Source: Polaromonas sp. JS666 (GTDB lineage Bacteria > Pseudomonadota > Gammaproteobacteria > Burkholderiales > Burkholderiaceae_C). Taken from it: DNA of 64,000 nt. The stretch is taken from assembly GCF_000013865.1 (NCBI RefSeq), contig NC_007948.1, positions 124,001 through 188,000 on the forward strand, written 5' to 3'. The stretch's first letter is position 1; every line of letters begins with the position of its first letter. This document shows, piece after piece, positions 29,139 to 38,916 of the stretch. The notes beneath the pieces were generated by a model. The model had not been told where the DNA came from and ran no database searches. It was given only the letters and a program-made list of their open reading frames with translations. Position numbers and translations under genes: made by a program.

Positions 29139-30089
29139 ATGTACTCTCCGACCACACGCGTGCTCACGGTGTTGGAATTGCTGCAGGCCCACGGCCGGCT
29201 GAGCGGCGCCGAGCTGGCCCGGCGGCTGGAGGTGGATGGGCGCACGCTGCGCCGCTACATCGCCAAGCTCGAGAGCCTAGGCATTCCGGTGGTGGCGGAG
29301 CGCGGTCGTTATGGCTGCTACAGCCTTGTCGCCGGCTTCAAATTGCCGCCCATGATGTTCACGGACGACGAGGCGCTGGCGCTGTCGATCGGCTTGGTGG
29401 CCGCTCGCGGGCTCGGGTTGGCCGAAGCGGCGCCTGCCGTGCAAAGTGCGCAGGCCAAGCTCGAACGCGTGATGCCCGGCAAGCTGAAAAACCGGATCCG
29501 GGCCCTGGGCGAGACGGTGACGCTGGACCTCACCCGGGCGGTCGCGCCCGGCGACAACACGGCGCTGCTGGCCCTTAGTGCGGCCGCCCATGGCTGGCAG
29601 CGCGTGCACCTGAGCTACCAGTCGGCCGACGGCGTGGTGACCGAGCGGGACTTTGATCCCTACGGCCTGGCCTACCGTGGTGGACGCTGGTACGTCGTCG
29701 GCCTGTGCCACCTGCGTGGGGGGCTGCGCTCATTCCGGCTGGACCGCGTGCAGCAGGTCCAGCCGCTCAATGCGGTGTTCACGCCGCCGGCGGATTTCAA
29801 TGCGGTGCAGCACCTGGCGCTGGGCCTGGCCACCATGCCGCGGGCAATCACGGTCCGGGTGTTGTTGCACGCGGATTTGCAGTGCGCGCAACAGGCGCTT
29901 CCCGAAAGCATCGGCGTGTTCCAGCCGAGTGAAGAGGGGGTGTTGCTGCATAGCCAGACCGACCATGTGCCCTGGTTTGCGCGGCAGCTGGCACGGCTGC
30001 CGTTTGCATTCGAAATTCAGGAGCCGCCTGCCTTGCGCGAGGCGCTGCGTGCCTGGGCGCAACAGCTGCTGGACCAGCATGCGGCATGA
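29139..30089 (+). CDS. YafY-type transcriptional regulator with WYL domain
   Basis: About 316 residues. The N-terminal winged helix (HTH_11; RLSGAELARRLEVDGRTLRR) covers residues 5-60, the WYL domain about 140-205 (VHLSYQSADG, then GRWYVVGLCH), and a WCX C-terminal segment follows. WYL domains are thought to sense nucleic-acid or small-molecule ligands. The start is either ATG 29139 or TTG 29133; the latter is better spaced from GGAG at 29121, so two more residues are possible. It is divergent from the DUF1579-like gene. Confidence 0.85.
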   Translation: MYSPTTRVLTVLELLQAHGRLSGAELARRLEVDGRTLRRYIAKLESLGIPVVAERGRYGCYSLVAGFKLPPMMFTDDEALALSIGLVAARGLGLAEAAPAVQSAQAKLERVMPGKLKNRIRALGETVTLDLTRAVAPGDNTALLALSAAAHGWQRVHLSYQSADGVVTERDFDPYGLAYRGGRWYVVGLCHLRGGLRSFRLDRVQQVQPLNAVFTPPADFNAVQHLALGLATMPRAITVRVLLHADLQCAQQALPESIGVFQPSEEGVLLHSQTDHVPWFARQLARLPFAFEIQEPPALREALRAWAQQLLDQHAA

Positions 30090-30147
30090 CACGCCATGTC
30101 CGCACGGGCCGCCCCAGGGCGTTGGGGCTTGTTCCTGTTGACAGGCC

Positions 30148-31485
30148 CTAAGTCGCCAGAGCCCTTTGCGGCTCGCTCGGGCGGGCAAATCCATAGAACC
30201 CGAAATCCATCGCCGGGACCTCGCCGCTGATCAGTTCGGCGATCGCCTTGCCCGAGCCCGCGCCATGCGTCCAGCCCAGCGTGCCGTGGCCGGCATTCAC
30301 CCACAAACGGCCGACCCTGGTCCTGCCGATATAGGGGATGTTGGTCGGCGTGGCCGGGCGCAGGCCGGTCCAGAAATTCGGCTCGCCGCCTTGATCCGCC
30401 AACCGGGTGTCGCAGACGCCGGGCAGCACCTGTTCAATGCGGTCGGCCAGCATCTTGCAGCGGGCCTTGGCCAGCGGCGTGTCCAGCGACAGGTTGTAAC
30501 CACCCACTTCGATGGTGCCGGCGACGCGTAGGTGGTCGCCCAGCCGGCTCATCGCGCACTTGACTTCGTCATCAATGGTGCTGACGAAAGGAGCCAGCTC
30601 CGGCTTGAGCAGCTTGAACGTGGCGCTGTAGCCCTTGCCCGGGTAGATGGGCAGATCGACGCCGACCGTGCGCAGCAGCGGCGCCGTGTAAGAGCCGCAG
30701 GCCGCCACCACCTCATCGGCCTTGAGGCGAACAATATTTTCGCGTTTTCCGTTTTCCGTACGGGCGCGAACCGCGACCGATTCGATCGCGCCACCGGCCT
30801 TTTCGAGGTGGTCAATGTCGTGGCCGTAGAGGAAGCGGACACCCCGGTCGGCGCAGCGCCGGGCCAGGGCCTGGGTGAACATGCGGGCATCGCCGCTTTC
30901 GTCGCTGGCGGTGTAGGTGCCGCCCACGATGCGGTGTGCAAAAGCCTGGAAGGCCGGCTCGATGGCGAGCAACTCGGCCGTGCTCACCACGCGCCGCGCC
31001 ACGCCGTATTTCTGCATCAGCACAGCGGCGTCGCCGGCGGTGTCAAAGGATTTCTGGTCGGTGTAGTAATGCGCGATGCCGCGCTCCAGCCGCTTGTATT
31101 CAATGCCGGTGGCGTTCACCACTTCCTTCAGGGCGGCGTGGCTGTAGGCGCCCAGCGCCACCAGCTGCTGCACGTTGCGTTCAAAGGCGGCGTCATTGCA
31201 CTGGGCCAGAAATTGCAGGCCCCAGCGCCATTGATGGATGTCCAGCTTGGGACGGAACAGCAGCGGAGCATCATTGCGGAACATCCACTTCAGCGCCTTC
31301 AGCGGCGCATCCCGGTTGGCCCAGGGCTCGCAATAGCTCACGGAAATCTGCGCGGCGTTGGCGAAACTGGTTTCCAGCGCCGCATCGGCCTGCCGGTCCA
31401 CCACGGTCACGTCATGGCCGCGTTCCAGCAGGTGCCAGGCGGTGCTCACGCCAATAATTCCTGCGCCCAAAACAACAACTTTCAT
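30148..31485 (-). CDS. dadA: D-amino-acid dehydrogenase small subunit
   Basis: A 445-residue FAD enzyme of the DAO family. The N-terminal dinucleotide-binding GAGIIGVSTAWHLLERGH is typical of DadA, as are the segments NFWTGLRPATPTNIPYIGRT and NAGHGTLGWTHGAGSG near the C terminus that close the flavin site. It oxidises D-amino acids, mainly D-alanine, to keto acids and ammonia at the inner membrane, passing electrons to the respiratory chain. The length is close to the usual 432. No alanine racemase (dadX) follows. The ArgP-like LysR gene is divergent, 107 bp away. Confidence 0.9.
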   Translation of the reverse strand: MKVVVLGAGIIGVSTAWHLLERGHDVTVVDRQADAALETSFANAAQISVSYCEPWANRDAPLKALKWMFRNDAPLLFRPKLDIHQWRWGLQFLAQCNDAAFERNVQQLVALGAYSHAALKEVVNATGIEYKRLERGIAHYYTDQKSFDTAGDAAVLMQKYGVARRVVSTAELLAIEPAFQAFAHRIVGGTYTASDESGDARMFTQALARRCADRGVRFLYGHDIDHLEKAGGAIESVAVRARTENGKRENIVRLKADEVVAACGSYTAPLLRTVGVDLPIYPGKGYSATFKLLKPELAPFVSTIDDEVKCAMSRLGDHLRVAGTIEVGGYNLSLDTPLAKARCKMLADRIEQVLPGVCDTRLADQGGEPNFWTGLRPATPTNIPYIGRTRVGRLWVNAGHGTLGWTHGAGSGKAIAELISGEVPAMDFGFYGFARPSEPQRALAT

Positions 31486-31521
31486 GACCGTTCCTTTCCG
31501 TGCATTCGAGTGTGCAGGATG

Positions 31522-31550
31522 TTGCTTTCAATTAAAAGAAAAATTAAACT
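31522..31550 (+). promoter_or_regulatory. Candidate sigma-70 promoter for the ArgP-like regulator
   Basis: TTGCTT (31522-31527) and TAAACT (31545-31550) are separated by 17 bp in the AT-rich dadA/argP intergenic region, 43 bp before the ATG at 31593. The boxes match the -35/-10 consensus moderately; no start site is known. Confidence 0.35.
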
Positions 31551-31592
31551 CTTAGTGAAAACATCAGAACAGCTAATACTGAGGAAGCTCCC

Positions 31593-32507
31593 ATGAGTAC
31601 GTTTGACCCCGATGCGCTGGAGTGCCTGGCGGCGATTGTGGAAGAGGGTGGTTTTGAACGCGCAGCCCAGCGCCTGTCGATCACGCAGTCGGCGGTGTCG
31701 CAGCGTCTGCGCGCGCTGGAGGCGCAGGTCGGCACCGTGCTGATCGTGCGCAGCCGGCCGCTCAAGCCGACCTCCGCGGGCCAGCTGCTGCTCAAGCACA
31801 CCAAGATGCTGCGTCTGCTGCGCGCCGACCTGGAGCGCGACCTCAAGGAGCTGGCGCCGAGCTGGCTGGGCGGCGCGCGCGAGGAAGAGCGCATCTCGAT
31901 CGCCATCAACGCCGACAGCATTGCCACCTGGGCCATGCAGGCGCTGACCGACCTGGCGCAGCAGGGCCTGCCCATGGAAATCATCGCGGACGACCAGGAC
32001 TTCACCCAGGAATGGCTGCGCGAAGGCCAGGTGCTGGGTTGCGTCACCACACTCAGGCAGGCCCTGCGCGGCTGCAAGGTGGTCTCTCTGGGCGCCATGG
32101 AATATGTCGCCGTGGCCGCACCGGAATTTGCGCGGGACCGGCTGGCCCATGCGACGCTGACCGCCCACAATTTTCGCGACATCCCCTTCGTGGCGTTCAA
32201 CCGCAAGGACGACATGCAGAGCGAGTTTGTCGGCAAGGCCTTCGGGCTCAAGCGTGTCACGCTCAATCAGCTGTTTGTGCCGTCGTCGGAAGGCCAGGTG
32301 CGTGCGGTGCTGGCCGGTTGGGGCGCCAGCGTGGTACCGCGGCTGCTGGCGCAAGGGCTGATTGATCAGGGTCTGCTGGTCAATGTGCTGCCGACCTGCA
32401 CACTGCCGATCCAGCTGTACTGGCATTGCTGGAATCTGGAGTCCGAGGTGCTGGATGCGCTCACCGCGGCACTGCGGCAGGCGGCGGCCCTGTCGCTGGT
32501 GCCTTGA
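31593..32507 (+). CDS. argP: ArgP (IciA)-like LysR-family regulator
   Basis: A 304-residue LysR protein whose start (LECLAAIVEEGGFERAAQRLSITQ) and ISIAINADSIATW segment match the ArgP/LysG group, which senses lysine or arginine and usually controls the exporter LysE. Here the divergent gene is dadA, which suggests amino-acid-dependent control of D-amino-acid oxidation (inference). GAGGAAG lies just before the ATG. Confidence 0.85.
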   Translation: MSTFDPDALECLAAIVEEGGFERAAQRLSITQSAVSQRLRALEAQVGTVLIVRSRPLKPTSAGQLLLKHTKMLRLLRADLERDLKELAPSWLGGAREEERISIAINADSIATWAMQALTDLAQQGLPMEIIADDQDFTQEWLREGQVLGCVTTLRQALRGCKVVSLGAMEYVAVAAPEFARDRLAHATLTAHNFRDIPFVAFNRKDDMQSEFVGKAFGLKRVTLNQLFVPSSEGQVRAVLAGWGASVVPRLLAQGLIDQGLLVNVLPTCTLPIQLYWHCWNLESEVLDALTAALRQAAALSLVP

Positions 32508-32669
32508 CGCGCCGGGCGACAGCCGCCAGCCTGCATGCAACCGAGAGCCGTTCCCCGCTGCCGGCCCGGAGGCTGACGGCTCGCTGACGCCTGTCCCTTT
32601 TTTAGGGGAAAGTCTGGTGCGTCCCCGCGCCCGGCGCCACCTATCCTGCATGGCTACAGGAGACACAAC

Positions 32670-33923
32670 ATGTTCATCAACTCACGTCTTGCCGGCTTCG
32701 GCGTTGCCGGTGCCGTTGCCGCCATCGTGGCGCTGGGCACCGCGCTGCCGGCGGCAGCCCAGGGGGTTTCCGCTGCGGCGGCACCTCCGTCCCCGGCCGC
32801 CAACACGCTCAAGATTGGCGTGATAGGTCCCTTCACCGGTGCGTCATCCGACTTCGGCGTGCCCATGCTCAACGGCATCCAGCAGGCTGTGGACGAGATC
32901 AATGCGGTGGGCGGCTACCTGGGCCGCAAGCTGGAGATTGTGCGCAAGGACGACAAGGCCAACCCCGATGTGGGCCTGAAAATGTCGCAGGAACTGGTCG
33001 CCGAAAAAGTGTCTGTAACCCTTGGCTTTTGCAATACCGGCGTGGCCGCCAAGTCGCTGGAGGTCTACCAGGCCAACAAGCTGCCACTGATCATTCCGTG
33101 CGCCACCGGCTCGCCGCTCACGGCGAAATACCCCGCAGCGGAGAGCTATATCTTTCGCACGTCGGCCAGCGACAGCATCCAGGCCCCGTTCGTCGTGGAG
33201 GACATCCTCAAGCGCGGCTGGAACAGGGTGGCGGTGTTTGCCGACACCACCGGGTATGGCGAAGCCGGCCTGCAGGATGTGGAAAAGGCGTTGGCCGCCA
33301 AAAACCTCAAGCCCGTTTATGTCGCCCGTTTTGCGCTGGGCGTGAAGGACCTCGGCGAAGAATTGAAGGCCGCCAAAGCGGCGGGCGCCAACGTGGTGTT
33401 CAGCTATACCGTGGGACCGGAGAACGCCGTGATCGCGCATGGCCGCCAGGCCCTGAACTGGAAGGTGCCGCAAGTGGGCGCATGGACCTTGTCATTTCCG
33501 TTTTTCATCGATGGCGGAAAGGATGCGGCCGATGGCGCACTGATGGCGCAGACATTCATTGCCGAGCCCAGCAACGAGCGACGCGCTTCTTTTCTGACCA
33601 GTTACGCCCGCAAATTCAATGTCAGGAAAATTCCGGTGCCCATGGCGGCTGCGCAGGGCTATGACGCCGTCTACCTCCTGATCTACTCGCTGTTCGGCAT
33701 ACGCGACGGCAACCTCAGCGGCCCTGCCATCAAGGCCGCCCTTGAAAGCAAGAGCCGCACCTATTACGGCGTGGTGGCTACCTATGACCAGCCTTTCAGC
33801 AAGCAGGACAAAGACGCCACCACGCAGAACATGCTGGTGATGGGCATGGTGAAAAATGGCGCAGTCACGTTTGCCTACCCCGAGGATGCCAAGCGCAACC
33901 TGTTTGTGCAGCGCAAGCAGTAG
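32670..33923 (+). CDS. Leu/Ile/Val-type ABC transporter substrate-binding protein
   Basis: A 417-residue Peripla_BP_6 protein with a signal peptide (GAVAAIVALGTALPAAAQG) and the family start LKIGVIGPFTGASSDFG followed by AVDEINAVGGYLGRKLEIV. AGGAGA precedes the ATG. Such proteins feed high-affinity importers for branched-chain amino acids, amides or aromatic acids. No LivHMGF partners are present in the window, so it is an orphan. The next + strand gene, 134 bp on, is a sensor kinase. Confidence 0.88.
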   Translation: MFINSRLAGFGVAGAVAAIVALGTALPAAAQGVSAAAAPPSPAANTLKIGVIGPFTGASSDFGVPMLNGIQQAVDEINAVGGYLGRKLEIVRKDDKANPDVGLKMSQELVAEKVSVTLGFCNTGVAAKSLEVYQANKLPLIIPCATGSPLTAKYPAAESYIFRTSASDSIQAPFVVEDILKRGWNRVAVFADTTGYGEAGLQDVEKALAAKNLKPVYVARFALGVKDLGEELKAAKAAGANVVFSYTVGPENAVIAHGRQALNWKVPQVGAWTLSFPFFIDGGKDAADGALMAQTFIAEPSNERRASFLTSYARKFNVRKIPVPMAAAQGYDAVYLLIYSLFGIRDGNLSGPAIKAALESKSRTYYGVVATYDQPFSKQDKDATTQNMLVMGMVKNGAVTFAYPEDAKRNLFVQRKQ

Positions 33924-34057
33924 CCGCCCGCGCGCACCTGCAAGCCCGCGAGCCGCAGCCCGCGGCCGAGCCTATTTACAAACATCATCGCTTTCCGCAC
34001 ACTCGGGCAAGATGCGTGCATGGCGCTGCATCGCAGCGAAAGGCACAAGGAACCGGG

Positions 34058-37000
34058 ATGCTGAGTTGGGGAGGGCTTCGTTTTCGTCTGGTGTGGCTGG
34101 CGCTGATTGCGCTGGTACCGGTATTTGGCCTGTTTGCCTGTACGGCCGCCAAAAACCAGCAAACGGCGCTTGAGCTGGCGCGGTCCAGGTTGCAGTCCGA
34201 CGTGCTGCTGGCCGCGGCGCACCAGCAGCGTCTGGTGGATCGGGTCGCGCAGTTGCTCGGCGACATCGCCAGCGGGCCGTCGGTCAAGGACACGCGAAAC
34301 CGGCTGTGCGTGCAGTACCTCAAAAACCTGCAATCGCAGGATGCGGCTTACGCCAACCTCGGCGTCGTGGGCCTTGATGGCAAGGTCTCCTGCCATGCGA
34401 TGGATTCCGGCTTTGATGTGTATGCGGGCGACCGGCCCTTCTTCCAGCAGGTGCTGGCCGGCCGCAAGTTCTCGGTGGGTGAATACAGCACGGGGCGCGC
34501 CAGCGGGCGCCCCGGGATCAGCTTCGCCGTGCCGGTCTACAGCAGCGAGGGCATGCTCAATGGCGTTGCGTTTGCCGCTTTGGATGTCGGCAAGATGGCG
34601 CAGGCCCTGGCAGCAGGCCCGGTTCTTGACGGCGCCCAGCTGCGGCTGATGGACAGGCGCGGCACCATCGTGGCGATGCATCCGGCTGGAGCGGGCTTGC
34701 AGGGCACCCCCGAGCGCGATGCCGTGGTGCTGGAAGCCGCACAGGCCCAGCGCTCAGGAATACGCGAAGCGGTGGATGCGAACGGCGTGGGGCGCGTCTA
34801 TGCGTACGCGCCGGTCGGTGGCACGGGGGGTGACGGTTTGTTCCTGGCGATCAGCGCACCGCGTGACGTCATTACCGCGGGTCCGCAGAAGACACTCCTC
34901 ATCAACCTGCTGGCCCTGTTGGGCATGACGGCTTTTGGCATGGGCTGCGCATGGTGGCTGGGCGGGCGCTCGATTGTCAAACCGGCCGCCGCAATTTTGA
35001 CAACCGCCAACGAGATTGCCGGCGGCAACCTGGCGGCGCGCGTCAGGCTCGGCCCGCTGCACCGGGGCGAATTCGGCGAAATCGGTTCATCCTTTAACCG
35101 CATGGCCGAGTCCCTGCAGGCGCGCCAGGACGAAGTAGGTGCTGCATTGGGCCGGGTGGACAAGGAGCGCGCCTTGCTCGACCTCATCATTAACAGCATG
35201 AGCGAGGGCGTGGTGGCGGTCGATACCGGGGGACGCTTCCTGCTGTTCAACGACACGGTGGGCAAGCTTTTTTCGGCCGCCGAGTTGGGCTCCCCGCTCG
35301 ATGAGTGGCGCCGTGATCACGAATTGCTGGCGCTCGACGGCGAAACGGTCTACGCCTCTGTGGACCGGCCGCTAACGCAGGCCCTGCGCGGCGCTACGGT
35401 CGATAACCGGGATGTGCTGTTTCGCAAACCCGGCTTTGAAGACCGTGTCCTGAGGGTCAGCGCCAGGCCGCTGCGGGACCACGACAATCAACTGGTGGGC
35501 GCTGTGGCGGTGTTCAATGACGTCACCGACCTGAAGGCTGCGGAAAGTTTTTTCCGTGGCCAGCGGGAGGTGCTGGCGCTGATAGCCAGCGGCGCCCCCC
35601 TGTCGCAGTCGCTCGAAGCCATTGTGCGGCTCATCGAAGGCCGGGTGGCCGGCGGTCTGTGCTCCATCCTGCTGGTGGAGGGCCAGCAGTTGCACCATGG
35701 GGCTGCGGCCGGCCTGCCGGAGAGCTTTATGCGGCTGATCGACGGGCTTCCGGTTGGCCAGGGCGCCGGCGCCTGTGGCACCGCTGCTTTCCTGAAGCAA
35801 GCGGTGATTGTTGAAGACATCGCGACCGATCCCCTGATGAAGGACTTCCGCGAGGTGGCCAGGACCTACGGCCTGCAGGCCTGCTGGTCAACGCCGGTGA
35901 TCTCGGGGGAGGGCGAGGTGCTGGCCACGTTTGCCGTGTACCACCGGACGCCCTGCAAGCCGCGGGACAAGGACCTGGAGCTGCTGGAAACCGGCATCCG
36001 GCTGGCGCGCATCGCCCTGGAACACACCCGTGCGCAGGCTGCGCTGGTGAGCAGCGAAGCGCGTTTTCGTGAACTGGCGGACAACATCCAGGATGTGTTT
36101 TACAACCGCGACGCCCGCACCGGCCGCATGTTGTATGTCAGCCCGGGTTATGAGCGGATCTGGGGGCTTAGCTGCGAGAGCCTCTACGCCGATCCCAAGT
36201 CCTATCGCGGTGCGGTTCTGCCCGAAGACCGGCCCGTGCTGGAGATGGCTGATGAGCTCACAGCGGCCGGAAAGGTTTGTGATCTCGAGTACCGCATCAT
36301 CTCCCCGGATGGCCAGACGCGCTGGATACGCGATAACGCTTACCCGGTGTTCAATGCCGCAGGTGAGCTCGAGCGCGTGGTGGGCACGGCACGCGACATC
36401 ACCGACCGCAAGCTCGCCGACCGGGCGCTGGACAGCACCAACCGTGCGATGCAGATGCTCAGCCGCTCCAGTGTGGCGCTGAACCGGATCGACGACGAGG
36501 CCAGCCTGCTGGCCGAGGTTTGCCGCGTGGCCGTCGAGGTGGGCAGCTACCGCATGGCCTGGGTGGGGTATGCCCGGGACGATGAGGCGCGCAGCATTGA
36601 GCCGATGGCTCATGCCGGCGAAGAGGCCGGCTACCTGGCGATGGTCAATGTCAGCTGGCAGGAGGACGATGCGACGGGTCAGGGTCCGGCTGGCCAGGCC
36701 ATTCGCAGCGGGCAGCCACAGCAGACCGGGGACATCGCCGCTGCCAGCAACCATTTTTTCTGGCAGGAGGCGGCCCTGCAGCGCGGCTACCGAAGTGCCA
36801 TCTGCTTGCCCTTGCGCGACGACGGGCGGCGCGGTTTTGGTGTGCTGTGCCTGTATGCCGCAGAGGTGCAGCATTTTGTCGCCGGGGAAGTCAGTCTCTT
36901 GCAGGAGCTCGCCGACAACCTGGCCTTTGGCATTGTCAGCCTGCGCGCCCGGCTGGAGCGTCGCCGCAGCGAGGAGTTGGTGCGCCAGACTGCCGCCAAG

Positions 37001-38122
37001 ATGCGCGAACAGGCTTCGCTGCTTGACCGGGCGCAGGACGCCATCATGGTGCGCAACCTTGACAGAACCCTGCGTTACTGGAACAAGGGCGCGGAGCGGC
37101 TGTACGGCTGGACCGCCGAAGAGGTGCTGGGCAAGACCATGGACGAGTTCATGTACCGCAGCCCGCAAGTGCTCATCAGCGCGATGAACCGGACTCTGGC
37201 CAACCATGGCGAGTGGACCGGCGAGCTGGAGCAGGTGGCGCGCGATGGCTCCACCGTGTATATCGAGGCGCGCTGGACTGTGGTGCGCGATGAGCACGGC
37301 CAGGTCAACGGCGTGCTGGGCATCAACACCGACATCCGCGAGCGCAAGCGGGCGCATGAAGAAATCCTGCGTCTCAATACCAGCCTCGAAGAGCGCGTGC
37401 AGCAGCGCACCGCGCAGCTGGAGTTTGCCAACAAGCAGCTGGAATCCTTTTCCTATTCGGTCTCGCATGACCTGCGCACCCCGCTCAGTGCCATTGACGG
37501 GTTCAGCGATCTGCTCGACAAGGCGCTGGCCAAAACAGTCAGTGGTCCGCAGGCGGATCGCAGCCGGCACTACCTGTCGCGCATTCGTGCCGGTGTTTCA
37601 CAAATGGGCGAACTGATAGACGCCATGCTGTCACTGGCCCAGGTCTCGCGCGCGAGCCTGCGATGGGAGACGGTGGACCTCAGCGCCCTCGCTCTGGACG
37701 TGCTGGCCCGCCAACGGGACAGGGAGCCCGGCAGGGTGGCGCAGCTGCAAGTCGATCCGGGCCTGGCGGCTCAGGGCGATCCGCGGCTGCTCCAGCAGGT
37801 GCTCGAGAATCTGCTGGGCAATGCCTGGAAATTCAGCGCCGGGACGGCCCGTACCGAGATCACCTTCGGCCAGCAGGCGGGCCCTGGCAGCGAAACGGTT
37901 TACTTCGTACGCGACAACGGCGCGGGTTTTGACATGGCGTATTCCGAAAAACTGTTCGGTGCCTTCCAGCGGCTGCATTCGCCGTCCGAATTTTCGGGAA
38001 CCGGCATCGGCCTGACCACGGTGCAGCGAATTATTGCGCGCCATGGCGGCAGGGTCTGGGGCGAGGCCGCCCTTGGCCGCGGCGCCACGTTTTACTTCAC
38101 GCTGGGCGCTGCGCGACTTTGA
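34058..38122 (+). CDS. Large membrane sensor histidine kinase (dCache-HAMP-PAS-GAF-PAS-GAF-PAS)
   Basis: About 1354 residues. Domain order: membrane helix (7-28), periplasmic double-Cache-type sensor (about 40-270), second helix (278-302), HAMP (303-360), PAS (372-494), GAF (517-662), PAS (668-784), GAF (814-964), PAS (988-1098), HisKA with His1137 in SVSHDLRTPL, and HATPase_c (about 1237-1352; ENLLGNAWKF, DNGAGF, GTGIGL). No receiver domain is present, so a separate response regulator must exist outside the window. ATG 34058 has AAGGAA at 34047-34052; an upstream GTG at 34016 is less likely. It resembles phytochrome-like and motility or development kinases in its tail. The signal is unknown. 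Confidence 0.88.
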   Translation: MLSWGGLRFRLVWLALIALVPVFGLFACTAAKNQQTALELARSRLQSDVLLAAAHQQRLVDRVAQLLGDIASGPSVKDTRNRLCVQYLKNLQSQDAAYANLGVVGLDGKVSCHAMDSGFDVYAGDRPFFQQVLAGRKFSVGEYSTGRASGRPGISFAVPVYSSEGMLNGVAFAALDVGKMAQALAAGPVLDGAQLRLMDRRGTIVAMHPAGAGLQGTPERDAVVLEAAQAQRSGIREAVDANGVGRVYAYAPVGGTGGDGLFLAISAPRDVITAGPQKTLLINLLALLGMTAFGMGCAWWLGGRSIVKPAAAILTTANEIAGGNLAARVRLGPLHRGEFGEIGSSFNRMAESLQARQDEVGAALGRVDKERALLDLIINSMSEGVVAVDTGGRFLLFNDTVGKLFSAAELGSPLDEWRRDHELLALDGETVYASVDRPLTQALRGATVDNRDVLFRKPGFEDRVLRVSARPLRDHDNQLVGAVAVFNDVTDLKAAESFFRGQREVLALIASGAPLSQSLEAIVRLIEGRVAGGLCSILLVEGQQLHHGAAAGLPESFMRLIDGLPVGQGAGACGTAAFLKQAVIVEDIATDPLMKDFREVARTYGLQACWSTPVISGEGEVLATFAVYHRTPCKPRDKDLELLETGIRLARIALEHTRAQAALVSSEARFRELADNIQDVFYNRDARTGRMLYVSPGYERIWGLSCESLYADPKSYRGAVLPEDRPVLEMADELTAAGKVCDLEYRIISPDGQTRWIRDNAYPVFNAAGELERVVGTARDITDRKLADRALDSTNRAMQMLSRSSVALNRIDDEASLLAEVCRVAVEVGSYRMAWVGYARDDEARSIEPMAHAGEEAGYLAMVNVSWQEDDATGQGPAGQAIRSGQPQQTGDIAAASNHFFWQEAALQRGYRSAICLPLRDDGRRGFGVLCLYAAEVQHFVAGEVSLLQELADNLAFGIVSLRARLERRRSEELVRQTAAKMREQASLLDRAQDAIMVRNLDRTLRYWNKGAERLYGWTAEEVLGKTMDEFMYRSPQVLISAMNRTLANHGEWTGELEQVARDGSTVYIEARWTVVRDEHGQVNGVLGINTDIRERKRAHEEILRLNTSLEERVQQRTAQLEFANKQLESFSYSVSHDLRTPLSAIDGFSDLLDKALAKTVSGPQADRSRHYLSRIRAGVSQMGELIDAMLSLAQVSRASLRWETVDLSALALDVLARQRDREPGRVAQLQVDPGLAAQGDPRLLQQVLENLLGNAWKFSAGTARTEITFGQQAGPGSETVYFVRDNGAGFDMAYSEKLFGAFQRLHSPSEFSGTGIGLTTVQRIIARHGGRVWGEAALGRGATFYFTLGAARL

Positions 38123-38161
38123 GCGGACGGGCCCGCGGCCGGCGCCGCAGGGGGCTCAAAG

Positions 38162-38713
38162 TTAAAGGCCATGCGTCAGCAGCGTCTCACGCAGGGTCTG
38201 GGCCTTGTCGGGATCAAACTGTCCCTCGACCCTGGCCAGTACGTCTCCCTGGCGGTTGATGACCACGGCATAGGCCTGCTCTACGCCATTCAGGCCTGCG
38301 GCCCGCACGAAGCTGGCACGGTCGGTGAACACCGGCACCAGCCGGGCCCGCTCGGTATCGGCGGTGTAGTGCTGCCGCAACTTGTTTTCAATCGCACTGC
38401 GGCCTGTCGGCGTTCCAGGGTCATGGAGAACGGGCATGCGCATCCAGGCAATGGACGGGTCGTTCTGCAAATTGAGTCCCTGGATCCAGCTCTCAGCCTG
38501 GCCGCGCTGGTCCCGCTGGAAGGTGATCAGCGCCAGCGTGCGCTCAGAGGGTAGCCCATCCGGCACTGCTACGGGTTGCTGCAGCAGCGTATGCGTCATG
38601 AAGGCCGGCAAGCGGCCCATCACGCTGGATTCGTTGGGTGCCACAAGCGCAAAAGCAAAGGCCAGGCTTGCTGCTCCAAGCCAGGCGCCAAGGTATGACG
38701 TTGTGTTTTTCAT
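38162..38713 (-). CDS. Exported protein, possible thioredoxin-like fold (cysteine-free)
   Basis: A 183-residue protein with an N-terminal signal or anchor (SYLGAWLGAASLAFAFALV). The mature part has the rhythm of a thioredoxin-fold domain (LALITFQRDQRGQAESWIQGL, RLVPVFTDRASFVRAAGL, AYAVVINRQGDVLARVEGQF), similar to ATP10/YtfJ-like proteins, but it lacks the CxxC pair. That assignment is by pattern only. ATG 38713 is used; an upstream start at 38800 gives no signal peptide. It converges on the kinase gene with 39 bp between stops. Confidence 0.6.
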   Translation of the reverse strand: MKNTTSYLGAWLGAASLAFAFALVAPNESSVMGRLPAFMTHTLLQQPVAVPDGLPSERTLALITFQRDQRGQAESWIQGLNLQNDPSIAWMRMPVLHDPGTPTGRSAIENKLRQHYTADTERARLVPVFTDRASFVRAAGLNGVEQAYAVVINRQGDVLARVEGQFDPDKAQTLRETLLTHGL

Positions 38714-38916
38714 GACGCGCTCCCTGGGGGAGTCAGTCCCGCGCAAAAAATGAATGCTGCCCTGGACCTCGATCCATCCCTGAGTGCAACTTACATCCAA
38801 ACGCAGGCTTTGCGCAAATCAACAATTGGAACAAAGTGTGAATACCGCTGGGTAGCGCCGTGCTCAACAGGTTCACCAAACATCTGGCGCGTCCGGCTTG
38901 TGGCCTAAAATGCGCC

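Noticed and set aside
30137..30151. GACAGGCCCTAA resembling the end of the 53417-53687 element
   Set aside because: Only about ten bases are shared and no matching second end was seen, so chance is likely.
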